Shown in pieces: positions 61,708 through 64,000 of a DNA stretch of 64,000 nt. A model generated the notes under the pieces. It was not told the DNA's origin and searched no databases. It saw only the letters and a list, made by a program, of their open reading frames with translations. The DNA comes from MGIIa-L3 sp038150305 (GTDB lineage Archaea > Thermoplasmatota > Poseidoniia > Poseidoniales > Poseidoniaceae). The DNA is taken from positions 1-64,000 of the forward strand of contig JAYOTG010000001.1 in NCBI GenBank assembly GCA_038150305.1, given 5' to 3'. How positions within the stretch are numbered: the stretch's first letter is position 1; every line of letters begins with the position of its first letter. The translations under genes and the position numbers were made by a program.

Positions 61708-64000
61708 TCACTCCTGACTGTTGACCCACTCAAGCAGGGAGGGGATGTCCCAACCCTGGTCGAAGTACCCCTGGATCTGCTCTTGCGTCCATTGTGGGAA
61801 GGCCTTCATCGCCTCTGCCATTTGCGGACTGACGTCAGCAGCAGGCGTGGCGGACGGGATGCTGACGACCTCTTTGCTGTCGTCGTATTCGTCGTCGTAC
61901 TCGTCATCGTCGTCCACGACCGAGCTGCCACCGCCGCGGCGGAGGAGCACCATCACCAAGGTAGCCAGTACGGCAACCACACCGACCAAACCGACGAGCA
62001 GGAGGGCCATGGCCCCACCCTGACCTTCGTCGCTCTGGACCTTGACGTTGATGAGGCCACCCGCGGTTTCGCTGCCGTTGTAGAGCAGTTCACCGCTGAC
62101 CTCGTCGTAGATGAGGTAGTACAGGCCGGTGGTCGGCGTGAGGTAGGCTTCGAGGGTGATCGATTCCCACGCGGTAGCACCGATGCCCAACTCTTGCGAG
62201 GTGTGCACGGTTTCCCGGGAAGCGATGCCGTCGTAGACACCCATCACGCGCAGGTCAACGGTTCCAGCAAGGCTGCCGGTGTTTTGCAGGTAGACCTCGA
62301 GGGTCATTTGCTGCCCGACCTCGGGCTGCGCAGGGTCAAAGCGCACCGTGCCGACGGTGAAGACCGCCTCTTCGTTGATCAGGTTGTATTGCGACGTGGC
62401 CTCATCGGAATTGCCGTTGATTGGGACCACGTTGCCTTCTGAGGTTGGACCGCCGCCAAGGATCGGCGAACCGGCCGAATCGGTGCCGTGAATCCAGAGA
62501 ATGACGCGCACGCCGGCCATCTGAGCGGCCGAGGGCTCAACGGGGTCAGGCCAAAGGTCGATGCAGTCCGCCGAAGCATAGTACTCGCCGACACCTTTCA
62601 CGAGCGTCACCGGGGTCGAAAGGGGGCCGGCGCCGAAGGCCTGACCGTAGACGGGCCAGGTCAGGCCCGTGCTTGGGTCGGCGTAGAATTGCCAGCGGAT
62701 CTCCATCTCGTCCTCAAGCAGCTTCTCAGGCTCTTCGATGGTCACGACTGCGTCAACGCAGTGGAGCACCGAGGAGGGAAGCTCTTCGCCGAGGGCATCC
62801 TCGGTTCCGCCCTTGGTCAACTCCCAGCTGTTGCTGGCCACCTTAGGGGCGTTGAAGTCCACCTTGAGGGTGAACTCGGCGCAACCGTAGCCGTCAAAGT
62901 CACCACAATACGCGTCCGTGGCGTCGGTCGCTCCCGTGGGCATGTCGATGAGGCGGAAGGTGTAGACGAATTCGTTGGTCACCGGCGGTGCGGTGATGTT
63001 GAAGTCGAACACGCCACCGGTGAACGTCTCGGTCCACACCTCGCCATCGTATGGGATGTAGGCCTTGCCAGGTTCGCTGACCTTGGCCGCGGCCTGACGG
63101 GTGATTTCCATCGTGAGGGGGATCTCAGGCTGAATCGAGACACCGTTCGCCAAACCGGCCACGTAGGCGTAGCGGCCTTCGAAGCGGATGGTGTCACCAG
63201 GGCCGACGAAACCGACCTGAACGTCGTTGGTCACGGGTTCGGTCTGGTCGGAGATGTAGGGGATTTCCATGAGGCCAGCGTTGAGGTCCGCACGGAAATC
63301 GAGCCTCACGCCGTCGGCGTACATCCAATCTTGGAGGTGTCCGGAAAGACCGAGGTAATTCTGGATGACGTTGTCAAAGTCCTGAATGCTCACCTTTGGC
63401 GTGCTGGCACCGACGTGACCAGGAATGCCCCAAGCCAGCCGAACCGGGAGGTCGAGGTAGAAGGTGCTCTCGAAGGGATCGATGAGCGCCCCACCGTCCA
63501 TGCGGCGCAGGCTCGGCGAGAGCTCGTCGTCGTCAACGATGGTCAGGTAAGGCGACGTGGTCCACGCCGTGCCGTTTCGCGGGTGGTAATTGATGACCAT
63601 GTCTTCCGAGGAGGCCCCGTCGAGGTTCACGCGGATGGTGTCAAGGTCACGCCAGCCGTTGCCGTCCTGCGCCTCGACGATCACGTGGTAGGTGTTGCCT
63701 GCATAGATGGTCTTGTTCTCGAGGCCCTGGTAACCAGGGTCGGTCGATCGCATGAAGCGCAGACCACTGGCGTCCTCGATGTAGACGTTGTTGATGACCG
63801 GCGTCGCGGAACTCATTGACACGTAGGTCACGTAGTCGTTCTCGAAGCCGGCGGAACCGCCGTCGATGGAGTTGCCCGCGAGGTCAAAGCCCTCGATCCA
63901 CACGCTGACCTTGCCAACGGGATCGCGCCCGAGGTTGGCTTCGTCGTTGAATTGCGCGATGTAGGAGGCGTTTGGTGCGCCACCGTCGCTGTTCAGGGTC
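61708..64000 (-). CDS. Large surface protein, C-terminal 764 residues (N-terminus outside window)
   Basis: The frame stays open to the window edge, so the gene starts beyond 64000; Met 63903 is internal. Extracellular beta-rich domains are followed by a CARDB-like repeat (AQPEVGQQMTLEVYLQNTGSLAG), one membrane helix (MALLLVGLVGVVAVLATLVMVLL), an Asp/Tyr-rich stretch, and a conserved-looking C-terminal motif FPQWTQEQIQGYFDQGWD...LLEWVNSQE. Paired Cys in DAYCGDFDGYGC suggest disulfides. It is a cell-envelope protein of unknown role and the first gene in the window of the minus-strand operon that includes the TBP-fold gene. Confidence 0.8.
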   Translation of the reverse strand, partial: TLNSDGGAPNASYIAQFNDEANLGRDPVGKVSVWIEGFDLAGNSIDGGSAGFENDYVTYVSMSSATPVINNVYIEDASGLRFMRSTDPGYQGLENKTIYAGNTYHVIVEAQDGNGWRDLDTIRVNLDGASSEDMVINYHPRNGTAWTTSPYLTIVDDDELSPSLRRMDGGALIDPFESTFYLDLPVRLAWGIPGHVGASTPKVSIQDFDNVIQNYLGLSGHLQDWMYADGVRLDFRADLNAGLMEIPYISDQTEPVTNDVQVGFVGPGDTIRFEGRYAYVAGLANGVSIQPEIPLTMEITRQAAAKVSEPGKAYIPYDGEVWTETFTGGVFDFNITAPPVTNEFVYTFRLIDMPTGATDATDAYCGDFDGYGCAEFTLKVDFNAPKVASNSWELTKGGTEDALGEELPSSVLHCVDAVVTIEEPEKLLEDEMEIRWQFYADPSTGLTWPVYGQAFGAGPLSTPVTLVKGVGEYYASADCIDLWPDPVEPSAAQMAGVRVILWIHGTDSAGSPILGGGPTSEGNVVPINGNSDEATSQYNLINEEAVFTVGTVRFDPAQPEVGQQMTLEVYLQNTGSLAGTVDLRVMGVYDGIASRETVHTSQELGIGATAWESITLEAYLTPTTGLYYLIYDEVSGELLYNGSETAGGLINVKVQSDEGQGGAMALLLVGLVGVVAVLATLVMVLLRRGGGSSVVDDDDEYDDEYDDSKEVVSIPSATPAADVSPQMAEAMKAFPQWTQEQIQGYFDQGWDIPSLLEWVNSQE

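Overview
The window is dense, GC-rich archaeal chromosome. Informational genes are archaeal/eukaryote-like: PCNA sliding clamp, fibrillarin, Nop5, transcript-cleavage factor TFS and a divergent TBP-fold protein, along with a mevalonate kinase. They are mixed with bacterial-type genes: MutY, Fpg, a LysE exporter, a fused acyl-CoA mutase (IcmF), FabI and a multidomain fatty-acid/polyketide synthase. Many proteins are secreted or membrane-anchored, several with calcium-binding thrombospondin-type-3 (TSP3) repeats. This fits a marine planktonic euryarchaeon of the Marine Group II / Poseidoniales type; the assignment is inference from gene content, not a phylogeny. No transposase, integrase, rRNA or CRISPR array was seen, and no stretch over 300 bases lacks a gene.

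Layout. 0-10.6 kb: an archaeal MutS2-like ATPase, a CocE/NonD lipoprotein hydrolase, a thioredoxin, a surface amidohydrolase with a lamin-tail domain, cysteinyl-tRNA synthetase, an SDR reductase with a coupled membrane protein, and a decayed VOC/PhnB-like gene. 10.7-21.4 kb: MutY, a membrane HdrD-like FeS reductase, mevalonate kinase, a long-chain acyl-CoA ligase, a SMUG1-like uracil glycosylase, a radical-SAM/HhH protein and an ABC-F ATPase. 21.4-32.4 kb: a TSP3-repeat surface protein, a DUF2892 membrane protein, IcmF, an AAA ATPase, a metallophosphatase, a 49-residue ORF and a LysE exporter. 32.4-40.5 kb: a nop5-fibrillarin-fpg operon, TFS, a coiled-coil membrane protein, PCNA, a glycosyltransferase and an ABC exporter. 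40.6-47.8 kb: a giant subtilase with TSP3 repeats, tRNA-Gly(UCC) and an M28 peptidase lipoprotein.

47.8-58.2 kb holds the most striking locus. A three-gene minus-strand operon encodes a FabI-type enoyl reductase, a 2939-residue synthase (KS-AT-degenerate ACP-KS-three ACP-KR-DH) and an Sfp-type phosphopantetheinyl transferase. Together these supply every activity of a reducing iterative fatty-acyl synthase except chain release. Archaea normally build membranes from isoprenoids, and the mevalonate kinase shows that pathway is present too. All three intact ACP repeats have Thr where phosphopantetheine-bearing Ser is expected. 58.3-64 kb carries a secreted single-pass protein and then a tight operon: large surface protein, possible TraB-like protein, divergent TBP-fold protein and TatD-like hydrolase.

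The genome is very compact. Four convergent gene pairs end with stop codons directly abutting in the palindrome TGATCA, and many same-strand genes overlap by 1 to 8 bases.
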